The position numbers and the translations under genes were made by a program. Under the pieces are notes generated by a model that was given only the letters and a program-made list of their open reading frames with translations, made no database searches and was not told the origin of the DNA. From positions 20,217 to 84,216 of the forward strand of contig QCLS01000006.1 of assembly GCA_003214355.1 (NCBI GenBank): 64,000 nucleotides of DNA, in the 5' to 3' direction. Of the stretch, positions 1-6,333 are shown one piece after another (positions within the stretch are counted from its first letter, which is position 1; every line of letters begins with the position of its first letter). The stretch comes from Prochlorococcus sp. AG-418-C09 (GTDB lineage Bacteria; Cyanobacteriota; Cyanobacteriia; PCC-6307; Cyanobiaceae).

Positions 1-163
1 ACAAATTTCTAGTTATATGAAGTTAAAAATGAATTCTGATTATTTAGAGGGAGATATCGTACAAATTAGAATGAACTTTAATCAAGGTAATGGAAGTGGT
101 ACATCTTGGGGCTGTGATTTATCAAAAAAATATGTAGAAATTAATAGCGAGTATACAACATGA
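1..163 (+). CDS. argJ: ArgJ C-terminal fragment (ornithine/glutamate N-acetyltransferase)
   Basis: This is the 3' end of a gene that enters from the left edge; reading from base 2 gives 53 codons and a TGA at 161-163. The fragment contains GSGTSWGCDLSKKYVEINSEY and ends in YTT, which matches the conserved C-terminus of ArgJ (a G-WGCDL block followed by a YV-INA-YTT end). ArgJ moves the acetyl group from N-acetylornithine to glutamate in the cyclic arginine pathway, in the cytosol. The catalytic Thr at the autoprocessing site would lie upstream of the window, so activity cannot be judged here. A short AT-rich inverted repeat follows the stop. Confidence 0.85.
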   Translation, partial: QISSYMKLKMNSDYLEGDIVQIRMNFNQGNGSGTSWGCDLSKKYVEINSEYTT

Positions 164-165
164 TC

Positions 166-181
166 TATAACTTTAGTTATA
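166..181. repeat. AT-rich inverted repeat after argJ
   Basis: A perfect 7-bp inverted repeat, TATAACT / AGTTATA with a 2-base centre, begins two bases after the argJ stop. It has almost no GC and no T-run after it, so it is a poor intrinsic terminator. It could be a weak 3'-end hairpin. Confidence 0.35.
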
Positions 182-262
182 CCAATATAAGTTAGGGATA
201 GATATAAGTTACTTACAGTCTGCTTACATTAAATTAAGACTTATTTTTACTTAATTAATAAC

Positions 263-445
263 TCAGTCACAGTAAATTAAACAATTCTGGTTAGTCGGAT
301 GTTCTCTACATTCCTTATCCCAAAAGTTTTGGAATTCTTGAGGACATTGCTCTAATTCTTTTGGAGTCTCGTTCAAGTTTAACCCTGCATAATTAAACGC
401 AGTTAGGTATCTTGGAAGAACATTGAATTGATTGAATAGTTTCAT
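263..445 (-). CDS. small protein with CP12-like C-terminal Cys pair
   Basis: A 60-residue protein with a strong Shine-Dalgarno (AGGAGGTCT) just upstream of the ATG at 445. The C-terminus carries Cys46 and Cys55 separated by eight residues, an E-x-P within that loop, and ends CLIYCD. The redox-regulated C-terminal disulfide loop of CP12, the small protein that links GAPDH and phosphoribulokinase, has the same spacing (C-x8-C followed by R-V-Y). The N-terminal half contains one more Cys (C34) and no second CP12-type pair, and Cys59 is extra. I infer a CP12-like or convergent redox peptide; it could equally be a lineage-specific unknown. It is transcribed alone, away from the candidate RNA to its right. 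Confidence 0.75.
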   Translation of the reverse strand: MKLFNQFNVLPRYLTAFNYAGLNLNETPKELEQCPQEFQNFWDKECREHPTNQNCLIYCD

Positions 446-498
446 AAGACCTCCTAGATCTATAACTATATTGTCCTCCTTTTTTCTTGAAATTCATA

Positions 499-512
499 GG
501 GTATTAATACCC
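499..512. repeat. 14-bp perfect palindrome
   Basis: GGGTATTAATACCC is a perfect palindrome lying between the minus-strand small gene (start at 445) and the candidate plus-strand RNA. It overlaps a second possible hairpin, AATAC-CCGA-GTATT (507-520). It could be an operator for a dimeric regulator or the 5' hairpin of the RNA. Confidence 0.5.
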
Positions 513-514
513 GA

Positions 515-665
515 GTATTAGTGCTTTGTGGTTGTCACGACTATCTTTTTCAATACAGTAGGAGTAGAAATAATTCAGGAGTCAAAAGCACTTCATCGAC
601 TTTGTGGACAGCGAGGTGCATAAGACTCGAAAGTGGCAAACAAATGCCCCCTTTATTTTTTTAAA
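515..665 (+). ncRNA. candidate structured non-coding RNA
   Basis: No plus-strand reading frame of note is present, but the stretch is clearly richer in GC than its surroundings and holds nested pairing potential. AGTGCTTT (520-527) is perfectly complementary to AAAGCACT (585-592). ACTTT (599-603) pairs with AAAGT (630-634), and inside it CGAG pairs with CTCG. A short GGCA/TGCC hairpin (635-648) is followed by C and T runs to about 662, like a factor-independent terminator. Prochlorococcus is known to carry many such small RNAs (Yfr series); I do not recognise this one. The exact 5' end is a guess. The 3' tail overlaps the end of a minus-strand frame. Confidence 0.4.
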
Positions 666-811
666 AGTTCAAAACTTATCTTATAAATTCTGTATTCAAT
701 ATTGAGGTTGATACTTATTGTTCTCTGTAATTCAAGAGATTTTTTTAAAACAATAATTAATCCTTTTATCTTTTGATCATCATTAGCAATCTCTCCTTTT
801 ATAAAATCCAT
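653..811 (-). CDS. small unknown ORF, possibly a gene remnant
   Basis: From the ATG at 811 the frame encodes 52 residues beginning MDFIKGEIANDD and ending FELLKK. The composition (mixed charged and beta-prone segments) looks like real protein, unlike most AT-rich junk frames. The frame stays open and protein-like upstream to about 850 (residues reading NRLHDKVVGQIQCY) but meets an in-frame TAA with no usable start before it, and no Shine-Dalgarno precedes the ATG at 811. I therefore suspect either a small gene with an odd start or a gene that lost its 5' end. Its 3' end overlaps the tail of the candidate RNA on the other strand. Confidence 0.35.
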   Translation of the reverse strand: MDFIKGEIANDDQKIKGLIIVLKKSLELQRTISINLNIEYRIYKISFELLKK

Positions 812-891
812 ATAACATTGGATTTGACCAACAACCTTGTCATGTAATCTATTTTTTTAAGTTAAATAATCTAAAGAAAATATTATAATTT

Positions 892-1158
892 CTAGTTCAA
901 GCTTTGTATGAATTCATTTAATTTCACAAGATTAAATGTAAGCCAATTATTTTCATATAGAAATAGTATGGCGATTGTTGCTATTAAAGAACCAGAAAAC
1001 CCCGCAAAGAAATAATAAACTAGTTTAGGTTGATATACTTCAATGGGAACATCATTGAATTTACTATTAGATTGATTTGAATCAACAATCTTTAGGCGCT
1101 TTTGAGACTCTGGTTGCTTGAGTTGTTGTTGTTTAATGAGTGCTTCGAAATCAGGCAT
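892..1158 (-). CDS. small single-pass membrane protein overlapping the ParA gene
   Basis: From the ATG at 1158 this encodes 88 residues, starting MPDFEALIKQ. A polar N-terminal half (QQ-, K- and S-rich) is followed by one strongly hydrophobic segment around residues 48-68 (YYFFAGFSGSLIATIAILFL) and a short C-terminal tail. A TTG start at 1182 in the same frame would add eight residues. The gene overlaps the 3' end of the ParA-type gene by 67 bases in another frame, so the two are almost certainly co-transcribed and perhaps translationally coupled. I do not recognise the family. A membrane partner for the ATPase is an inference from position only. Confidence 0.6.
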   Translation of the reverse strand: MPDFEALIKQQQLKQPESQKRLKIVDSNQSNSKFNDVPIEVYQPKLVYYFFAGFSGSLIATIAILFLYENNWLTFNLVKLNEFIQSLN

Positions 1159-1763
1159 GGAATTTGGGATGCAATTGAACAATAGGAAGACCAGCCTGTC
1201 ATTCGACGCGGGTCTGCTCTCCCTAAATCATCAACTGCTTCAAAAACTGCATTACCTGACGCCTCGGCTTTATCGAAAGCTGAAAGGAGTGGTATATATT
1301 CATTAAAAACGTGTAAACCAAATTTCTTTAGAGCCATTTCAGCCTGTTGAGCTGCTTTTTGTTTTCTAGAGTCAACTTTTACTATTAGAACGGCATGATT
1401 TACTTTTTGAGCATTGAATAGACTGGCTAATTCGACAGTTAGTTCAACAGATCTTGCTTTTGGTGTTGTTGGTATTACTACTAAATCAGAGCCATATGCA
1501 AGATGTTTCAATTCTTCTTCATCACTACTTGCTTGACCATCGGTTATTACTATTTCGAATGATCTAGATGCTTTCGCTGCAGCACTTACTGGAAATATAG
1601 GGAAAGGAAGGTTACCTCGAATACCATAGGCTAATGCTGATCTGTTTTTGTCTGCATCTACGATACAAACTTTTTTCCCTTTGGAATGCCAGACGCTTGC
1701 TAGATGAATACTTGTGCAGGTTTTTGCTACCCCACCTTTTTGACCGCAAACTGTAATAAACAA
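1092..1763 (-). CDS. ParA/MinD-type P-loop ATPase (orphan)
   Basis: A 223-residue ParA-family ATPase. The deviant Walker A box KGGVAKT sits at residues 9-15, followed by the CIVDADKNRSAL segment and an IVITDGQ motif in the Walker B position. Start is a TTG at 1763; no ATG fits. No parB-like gene or centromere-type repeats lie nearby, so a chromosome-segregation role is not supported; ParA relatives also position protein complexes on the nucleoid or membrane. The conserved part ends around CSIASQIP, and the last ~25 residues (N/S-rich) are encoded in the region overlapping the small membrane protein gene. It has an AT-rich upstream region. Confidence 0.85.
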   Translation of the reverse strand: MFITVCGQKGGVAKTCTSIHLASVWHSKGKKVCIVDADKNRSALAYGIRGNLPFPIFPVSAAAKASRSFEIVITDGQASSDEEELKHLAYGSDLVVIPTTPKARSVELTVELASLFNAQKVNHAVLIVKVDSRKQKAAQQAEMALKKFGLHVFNEYIPLLSAFDKAEASGNAVFEAVDDLGRADPRRMTGWSSYCSIASQIPCLISKHSLNNNNSSNQSLKSA

Positions 1764-1888
1764 TTTAATTTTTTTATTTTTCCTACTTTGAGTAATTTTT
1801 GGTAGATGTCAATAGATAAAATAAAAAAGTTTAAAATCATAAATTTAAAAATTTTAGTAATCTTATAGTTATTAAGAATAAATTTTAA

Positions 1889-2851
1889 GTGACAAAAAAA
1901 ATTGCTTTAGGAACGTGGTCATGGGGTAATCAATTATTATGGAAATACAATCCTGCTTCTGATGAAGAACTTTTCAGAACATATCAAGAAGCTCTAAGAA
2001 GTGGATTCACTCTAATTGATACGGCTGATTCCTATGGAACTGGTCAGTTTAGTGGAAGAAGTGAAAGACTTTTAGGAAATTTTTATCAAATGCTCCCTCA
2101 AGGTCAAACTAATAAAATTAAAATTGTTACTAAGTTGGCACCATATCCATGGAGATTGGGAAGAAATGGATTTACGGGTCCATTTTTGAATAGTTTCCAG
2201 AGACTCAATAACAAACTTGATATAGTTCAATTACATTGGTCTACAGCAAAATATAATCCTTTCCAGGAAATCCAATTACTTAATAATCTTTGCGACTTAA
2301 TTGATCGAGGTTATGATTTTCGTATAGGTTTATCAAATATTGGTCCTAATAGATTACGACAAATAATTAAATTTCTATCAGAACGTAATCAGAAAATTAA
2401 AAGTGTTCAAGTCCAATTCTCTTTGCTTGCTCCAGACTTGGAGAAGCAAGCAAAAGTAAAGCAAATTTGTGAAACTAATAATATTGATTTTTTAGGATAT
2501 AGCCCTCTTGCATTTGGTATTTTATGTAAAGATCCTAATCATATACAAAAAATTAAAGGGTTTAATCTAAGAAATTTAATTCTAAAAACTTATGAAAAAC
2601 CCACTTTGCAATTAAGAAAATGTATACATGAAATAGCTATGATGAGATCAGTATCGATGGCTCAAGTAGCAATCAATTGGTCTTGTTATCAGGGAGTTAT
2701 ACCAATTATTGGATTAAGAAAAACTTCTCAAGTTAAAGATGCGTCTGGGGTGTTAAGTTGGGATCTTACTCAAAGTGAATTTGAAGAGCTTGAAGATGCA
2801 TCAAAAAAACTCAATAGGAGAATGCCAAGTAATCCATTTTCAAGTAATTAA
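1889..2851 (+). CDS. aldo/keto reductase family oxidoreductase
   Basis: A 320-residue NADPH-dependent reductase of the aldo/keto reductase superfamily, a cytosolic TIM barrel. The signature IDTADSYGTG at residues 43-52 supplies catalytic Asp44 and Tyr49, the Lys is in IVTKLAPYP near residue 84, and the His is in DIVQLHWS near residue 118. The C-terminal NADP-binding loop is seen as IPIIGLRKTSQV. The start is GTG at 1889; no upstream ATG is in frame. The substrate cannot be read from sequence; cyanobacterial relatives are usually annotated only as general aldo/keto reductases. It stands alone between the ParA region and tmRNA. Confidence 0.9.
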   Translation: MTKKIALGTWSWGNQLLWKYNPASDEELFRTYQEALRSGFTLIDTADSYGTGQFSGRSERLLGNFYQMLPQGQTNKIKIVTKLAPYPWRLGRNGFTGPFLNSFQRLNNKLDIVQLHWSTAKYNPFQEIQLLNNLCDLIDRGYDFRIGLSNIGPNRLRQIIKFLSERNQKIKSVQVQFSLLAPDLEKQAKVKQICETNNIDFLGYSPLAFGILCKDPNHIQKIKGFNLRNLILKTYEKPTLQLRKCIHEIAMMRSVSMAQVAINWSCYQGVIPIIGLRKTSQVKDASGVLSWDLTQSEFEELEDASKKLNRRMPSNPFSSN

Positions 2852-3165
2852 ATAATTTGAATTATATTTTTCAGGATTACTTACCATTTTCTAACTTTCT
2901 ATTTATTGGGAACTTGTTCCAAAGTTCTGAAGGAAATTTCTCACCTGTAAATCTAAGTATTTTGGGCTTGAGATTAATTAATAAATCGTTTCTATTGGTA
3001 CTTGAATTCATAATAAATCAAACTTTTGTTCACAATAAAATATTTTTAGATGCACTATCTCAGTATTTATACTTATTTAGTTTGCTAAATATTTTTTAAT
3101 ACATGTGATTGCAGCAATAGTAACAGCTTTGTTAACAATAGATACTGTATTGGCTAGCAATCTTT
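2852..3165. other. intergenic region without a convincing gene
   Basis: About 310 bases between the aldo/keto reductase and the 3' end of tmRNA. It contains an 80-codon frame with a TTG start and no ribosome-binding site, rich in Phe, Leu and Asn as expected from AT-rich DNA, and a 20-codon hydrophobic frame near 3104-3166. I regard neither as a gene. No strong hairpin was found. Confidence 0.5.
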
Positions 3166-3447
3166 AAGAGTGGAGAGCCCTTCCAGGCTCTGCGTATCAT
3201 TTGGTTTATAAGGCTGATATAACCCCATCTCACTTTAAATCAAGCAGCAACTGGTGCTGTTTGACGAGAGAAACTAACTATGTTGTTAGCGTTTATGTGT
3301 TTGCCCTAGCCGAGCAGGCTTCAGTCACCTTCCTTACACCCCGTCGAAACCATTACAACCCCATATAATGGAGTTGAGCGGAATCGAACCGCTGTCCGAA
3401 GTATCGGTTGAGATCACCTAGTCCAATTGGACATTTACATTCTGACA
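3166..3447 (-). ncRNA. ssrA: two-piece (permuted) tmRNA
   Basis: On the minus strand the tRNA-like 3' half comes first: CTTCGGACAGCGG, a T arm GCGG-TTCGATT-CCGC, and an acceptor end CAACTCC plus discriminator A near 3369. A six-base spacer (3363-3368) follows, then the 5' half starting GGGGTTG at 3362, which pairs with CAACTCC. Next are the conserved TTTCGACGGGG block and the tag reading frame, resume codon GCT, encoding ANNIVSFSRQTAPVAA and TGA (3239-3289). The order is circularly permuted compared with one-piece tmRNA, as known for Prochlorococcus and marine Synechococcus. CCA is not encoded. tmRNA with SmpB rescues stalled ribosomes. The outer ends are approximate. Confidence 0.92.
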
Positions 3448-3505
3448 GGCAAAATAAATATTGGATAGTTTTTTACTATTTTTAAAAGGATTCAAAACAT
3501 TTTTT

Positions 3506-4630
3506 ATGAATTTCATTGCATCTGCTCCCCAGGGTCTTGAAGAAGTATTAGCTAAGGAAGTTTGTGAACTAGGTGCTGAGGATATTGAGGCTCACAAAAG
3601 ATTTGTATCTTTTAAGTGTGACATATCAGTTTTTTTTAAATTACATTTTTTTGCACGAGTTCCTTTTAGAGTTTATAGGGAGGTTGCTAATTTTGATTTT
3701 TATGATCGAAAGACACTATATGAAGGAGTACAGAAATCATTTGATTGGTTGAGTTGGTTACCCCCCGAAAAAAGCTTTTATGTCACAGTCTCTGGAAATT
3801 CGAGGGTACTAAGACATTCCCATTTCACTGCTTTAGAAGTAAAAAATTCTATTGTAGATCTACAGAAATTGGCATGGGGCCAAAGATCTTCAATAACAAA
3901 TGATAATCCTTTTTTAGTTATTCATTTACATTTAAATGACAAAAAAGCAATTATTAGTCTACCAACTACTATCAATAGTTTGCATAAAAGAGGTTATCGA
4001 CCTGCTATTGGATGCGCACCTCTAAAAGAAAACATCGCTGCTGGATTATTAAAATTGACAGATTGGGATGGGAAGAAAACCCTAATCGATATTATGTGTG
4101 GATCTGGCACTTTTTTAATAGAAGGTGTTAGTCAGGCATTGAATATTCCTCTGCAGGTGCAGAAAAAATATCTTTTTGAAAATTGGCTTGATTTTGATCA
4201 AGAGCTTTTTAGTCAAGAAAAATCAAAACTAAACCACAACCTTTTAAATCTGGATAGTTGTGTAAAAGTTTTTGGCTGTGAATTGAATAAAGAAGTATTT
4301 AATCAAGCCCAAGAAAATATCTTACGCGCCAGAATGAAGAATTATATTGAATTGCATAATGATGATTTTTCTAAATTAGTTATCAATCAACCAAAGGGGA
4401 TTATTATTTGTAATCCACCTTATGGCAAAAGGCTTGGAGATGAAAGTCAATTAGTTGACTTATATGGAAAGATTGGAGAATTCTTGAAGAAAAAATGTTC
4501 AGGATGGGATTTCTGGTTACTTAGTGGAAATCCTTCTCTAACAAAATTTCTAAAAATGAAGGCATCACAAAAAATACCTGTTAGCAATGGCGGGATAGAT
4601 TGTAGATGGATTAAATATTTAATAAGATGA
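3506..4630 (+). CDS. RlmL/THUMP-type RNA methyltransferase
   Basis: A predicted SAM-dependent RNA methyltransferase of the UPF0020/RlmL-N group, about 374 residues from the ATG at 3506 (MNFIASAPQGLEEVL). A TTG at 3461 would add 15 poor-quality residues right at the tmRNA. The N-terminal part is a THUMP-like RNA-binding region. The Rossmann motif I is LIDIMCGSGTFLIEG near residue 200, and the catalytic IICNPPYG motif lies near residue 303. E. coli RlmL makes m2G2445 in 23S rRNA; this protein lacks the second methylase domain (RlmK) of the E. coli fusion. It converges with the holin-like gene, one base between stops. Confidence 0.85.
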   Translation: MNFIASAPQGLEEVLAKEVCELGAEDIEAHKRFVSFKCDISVFFKLHFFARVPFRVYREVANFDFYDRKTLYEGVQKSFDWLSWLPPEKSFYVTVSGNSRVLRHSHFTALEVKNSIVDLQKLAWGQRSSITNDNPFLVIHLHLNDKKAIISLPTTINSLHKRGYRPAIGCAPLKENIAAGLLKLTDWDGKKTLIDIMCGSGTFLIEGVSQALNIPLQVQKKYLFENWLDFDQELFSQEKSKLNHNLLNLDSCVKVFGCELNKEVFNQAQENILRARMKNYIELHNDDFSKLVINQPKGIIICNPPYGKRLGDESQLVDLYGKIGEFLKKKCSGWDFWLLSGNPSLTKFLKMKASQKIPVSNGGIDCRWIKYLIR

Positions 4631-4631
4631 A

Positions 4632-5021
4632 TTATTTCTTACCTAATACGGCTTTAGTGGTTTTACCTAACCCCTCTAAAGTTTGAGGGAGGTAAGGACC
4701 TTTAGTCAGTTTTCCTCCAAGTTTAAGGCTGATCCCAGCTAGAAAAATATCAAGTAGGATAATTAATAATAAGTTATATTCTATTTCCCAATTATTTAAT
4801 TTATCTAGCATCAAATAAATAATTATATGCAATGAAAAAAGAACAATCATAAGCAGTAAGCTTCCTATGGCAAGAAATATACTCCCGCTGATTATTCTTC
4901 TTTTCTCTCTATCAACTTCTTGTAGGGCAATTCTTACATGAAGATCCATTACAGAGCTAGCAATTGCTGAAATTCGTGATGCAGTATTCTCAAAATTTTT
5001 ATTTTTCTTAGATTTTTCCAT
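4632..5021 (-). CDS. phage-holin-superfamily membrane protein (DUF1469-like)
   Basis: A 129-residue protein with two hydrophobic segments, about residues 46-70 (IFLAIGSLLLMIVLFSLHII) and 83-102 (LLLIILLDIFLAGISLKLGG), after a charged N-terminal helix. This layout fits the DUF1469/holin-X superfamily, which is common in cyanobacterial chromosomes; the name does not imply a phage origin. The ATG follows directly after the stop codon of the upstream gene (TAA-ATG), so the two are translationally linked. Function is unknown; a membrane-envelope role together with the upstream tail-anchored protein is an inference. Confidence 0.7.
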   Translation of the reverse strand: MEKSKKNKNFENTASRISAIASSVMDLHVRIALQEVDREKRRIISGSIFLAIGSLLLMIVLFSLHIIIYLMLDKLNNWEIEYNLLLIILLDIFLAGISLKLGGKLTKGPYLPQTLEGLGKTTKAVLGKK

Positions 5022-5483
5022 TTAACTTTTACTGTTTGTTAGTAAGCTGCCAATCAGAAGTCCAATACCCGCAGCAATAGCAATAGATAAAATTGGTTTT
5101 TGCCTAATTGGGTTTTCTATCTTTGGTCTTAAGGTTTTATTTAATTCATCGAGTAATTCTTCTAATTGACTTTCAATAGGTTCTATATGTGATCCTATTT
5201 CCCAATTATTAGTCTGTATAGACTCAATAATTTCCAATAACTGATTTTTTATGCCCTTATTTGACTTTCCAGTGTTATCTGAAATTATTTTGACTAATTC
5301 ATCAATACTTCCAATGGCAGTCTCTAGAGTTTGAGTCGCAACGTTTGGCCATTTTTCTTGTATTAAAGGAATTAATTTATCTAATTTTTCGCTTAGCCAT
5401 TTTTCGGAAATACCTTCTTTATCTTCAAGGATTTCGTCCTCAATGATTTCTTTAGTGTTTTCCGATGAGTGAAAAGTGTCCAT
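5022..5483 (-). CDS. acidic coiled-coil protein with C-terminal membrane anchor (DUF883-like)
   Basis: From the ATG at 5483, preceded by AAGGTG, this gives 153 residues starting MDTFHSSENTKE. The first ~125 residues are acidic and helix-rich, and the end has a basic stretch followed by one hydrophobic segment (SIAIAAGIGLLIGSLLT) and a short tail, a C-terminal anchor. This resembles the ElaB/YqjD-DUF883 arrangement of a soluble helix plus a Gly-rich tail segment; similarity is in layout only. A start 12 codons upstream is possible but lacks a ribosome-binding site. It is immediately followed by the holin-like gene with no spacer. Confidence 0.65.
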   Translation of the reverse strand: MDTFHSSENTKEIIEDEILEDKEGISEKWLSEKLDKLIPLIQEKWPNVATQTLETAIGSIDELVKIISDNTGKSNKGIKNQLLEIIESIQTNNWEIGSHIEPIESQLEELLDELNKTLRPKIENPIRQKPILSIAIAAGIGLLIGSLLTNSKS

Positions 5484-5669
5484 ATAATACACCTTCATTT
5501 TATTTAAGATTAATCCCAAAACTAAGAATTGGTAACCCTTATTTTAATTTTTATCTAAAAACAAAAAACAAAAACATATAAAAGTTTATTTACATTTCAA
5601 TTATCTCTTTTCGTTGTGTAATAAGGTTTTGTTAGGCTAATGCTGATTTATTTAATTTATTAATTCATT

Positions 5670-5807
5670 ATGGATATTACATTTGCGGCAATGTTTTTTG
5701 CATCAAGGACTATTCCAACAGATTTCGGTTTAGTGGCAGCAGCACTTGCTGGTGCAGGGAGCCTTCTTTTTATAGCTTTAAGATTTGTTCCTGATTCAAA
5801 TAATTAA
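5670..5807 (+). CDS. 45-residue single-pass membrane protein, unidentified
   Basis: ATG at 5670, 45 codons, TAA at 5805-5807. The sequence starts MDITFAAMFFASRTIP and has one membrane segment (LVAAALAGAGSLLFIALRFV) before a short polar tail DSNN. Size and layout are those of the tiny subunits attached to photosystems, cytochrome b6f or NDH-1, but I could not match it to PsbK, PsbM, PsbX, PsbY, PsbZ, PetM, PetN, PsaI or PsaM from memory. It stands alone between divergent and co-directional genes with over 140 bases upstream, enough for its own promoter. Confidence 0.65.
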   Translation: MDITFAAMFFASRTIPTDFGLVAAALAGAGSLLFIALRFVPDSNN

Positions 5808-5891
5808 TTAAAATCTTCTTGGTTTTTTAAATTAATTACTGAAATTCAATTCAATTATCAATAAAGATATTTTTTATCAATATACATTTAA

Positions 5892-6245
5892 ATGAATAGA
5901 TGGGCTTTACTAGAGCATAAGATTGATAATCTCAATCAAGATGAAATCCATTACGATTTTCTTGTTGAAAATGGAAAGGATTGCTTAACTTGGAAAATGT
6001 TTCATTTACCTAAAAAGAATGGAAGATCAGTTGAGATCTCGCAACAAAGCAATCATAGATTAATATGGCTTTTTCATGTTGAAAAGGAACTATCCAGAAA
6101 TAGAGGGTTTGTAAAAAGGATTGATTATGGTTTCTATATTAACTCTGAAAAAAATCTAAATAATGATCAATTTTCACTATTATTAGATGGGAAATTATTA
6201 ATGGGTTTATTCATAAAAACTGGTAATTCATGTAAGTTGACATAG
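5892..6245 (+). CDS. conserved hypothetical protein
   Basis: A 117-residue soluble protein beginning MNRWALLEHKID. It has a regular alternation of beta-prone and polar segments (WKMFHLP, HRLIWLFHVEKEL, KRIDYGFYI) and no signal peptide or membrane segment. The spacing of W-LLEHK and LIWLFH blocks resembles a small cyanobacterial protein of unknown function. It lies just upstream of smc in the same direction, with 88 bases between. No catalytic motif is visible. Confidence 0.7.
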   Translation: MNRWALLEHKIDNLNQDEIHYDFLVENGKDCLTWKMFHLPKKNGRSVEISQQSNHRLIWLFHVEKELSRNRGFVKRIDYGFYINSEKNLNNDQFSLLLDGKLLMGLFIKTGNSCKLT

Positions 6246-6333
6246 GTTTAATTAACAATTTAAAAGATTCGTAATATTTCTCTTGAGATTTTTTATAAAT
6301 TAGCTAATCTTATTTAGCTATTGTGACGTCCGA

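Noticed and set aside
2857..3099. 80-codon plus-strand frame after the aldo/keto reductase
   Set aside because: TTG start, no ribosome-binding site, composition typical of translated AT-rich noise, six bases after the preceding stop.
3104..3166. 20-codon hydrophobic frame resembling a signal peptide
   Set aside because: Too short, no mature part, runs into the 3' end of tmRNA.
4632..5021. Holin-like gene as evidence of a prophage
   Set aside because: No other phage gene is near; the DUF1469 family is a normal chromosomal family in cyanobacteria.
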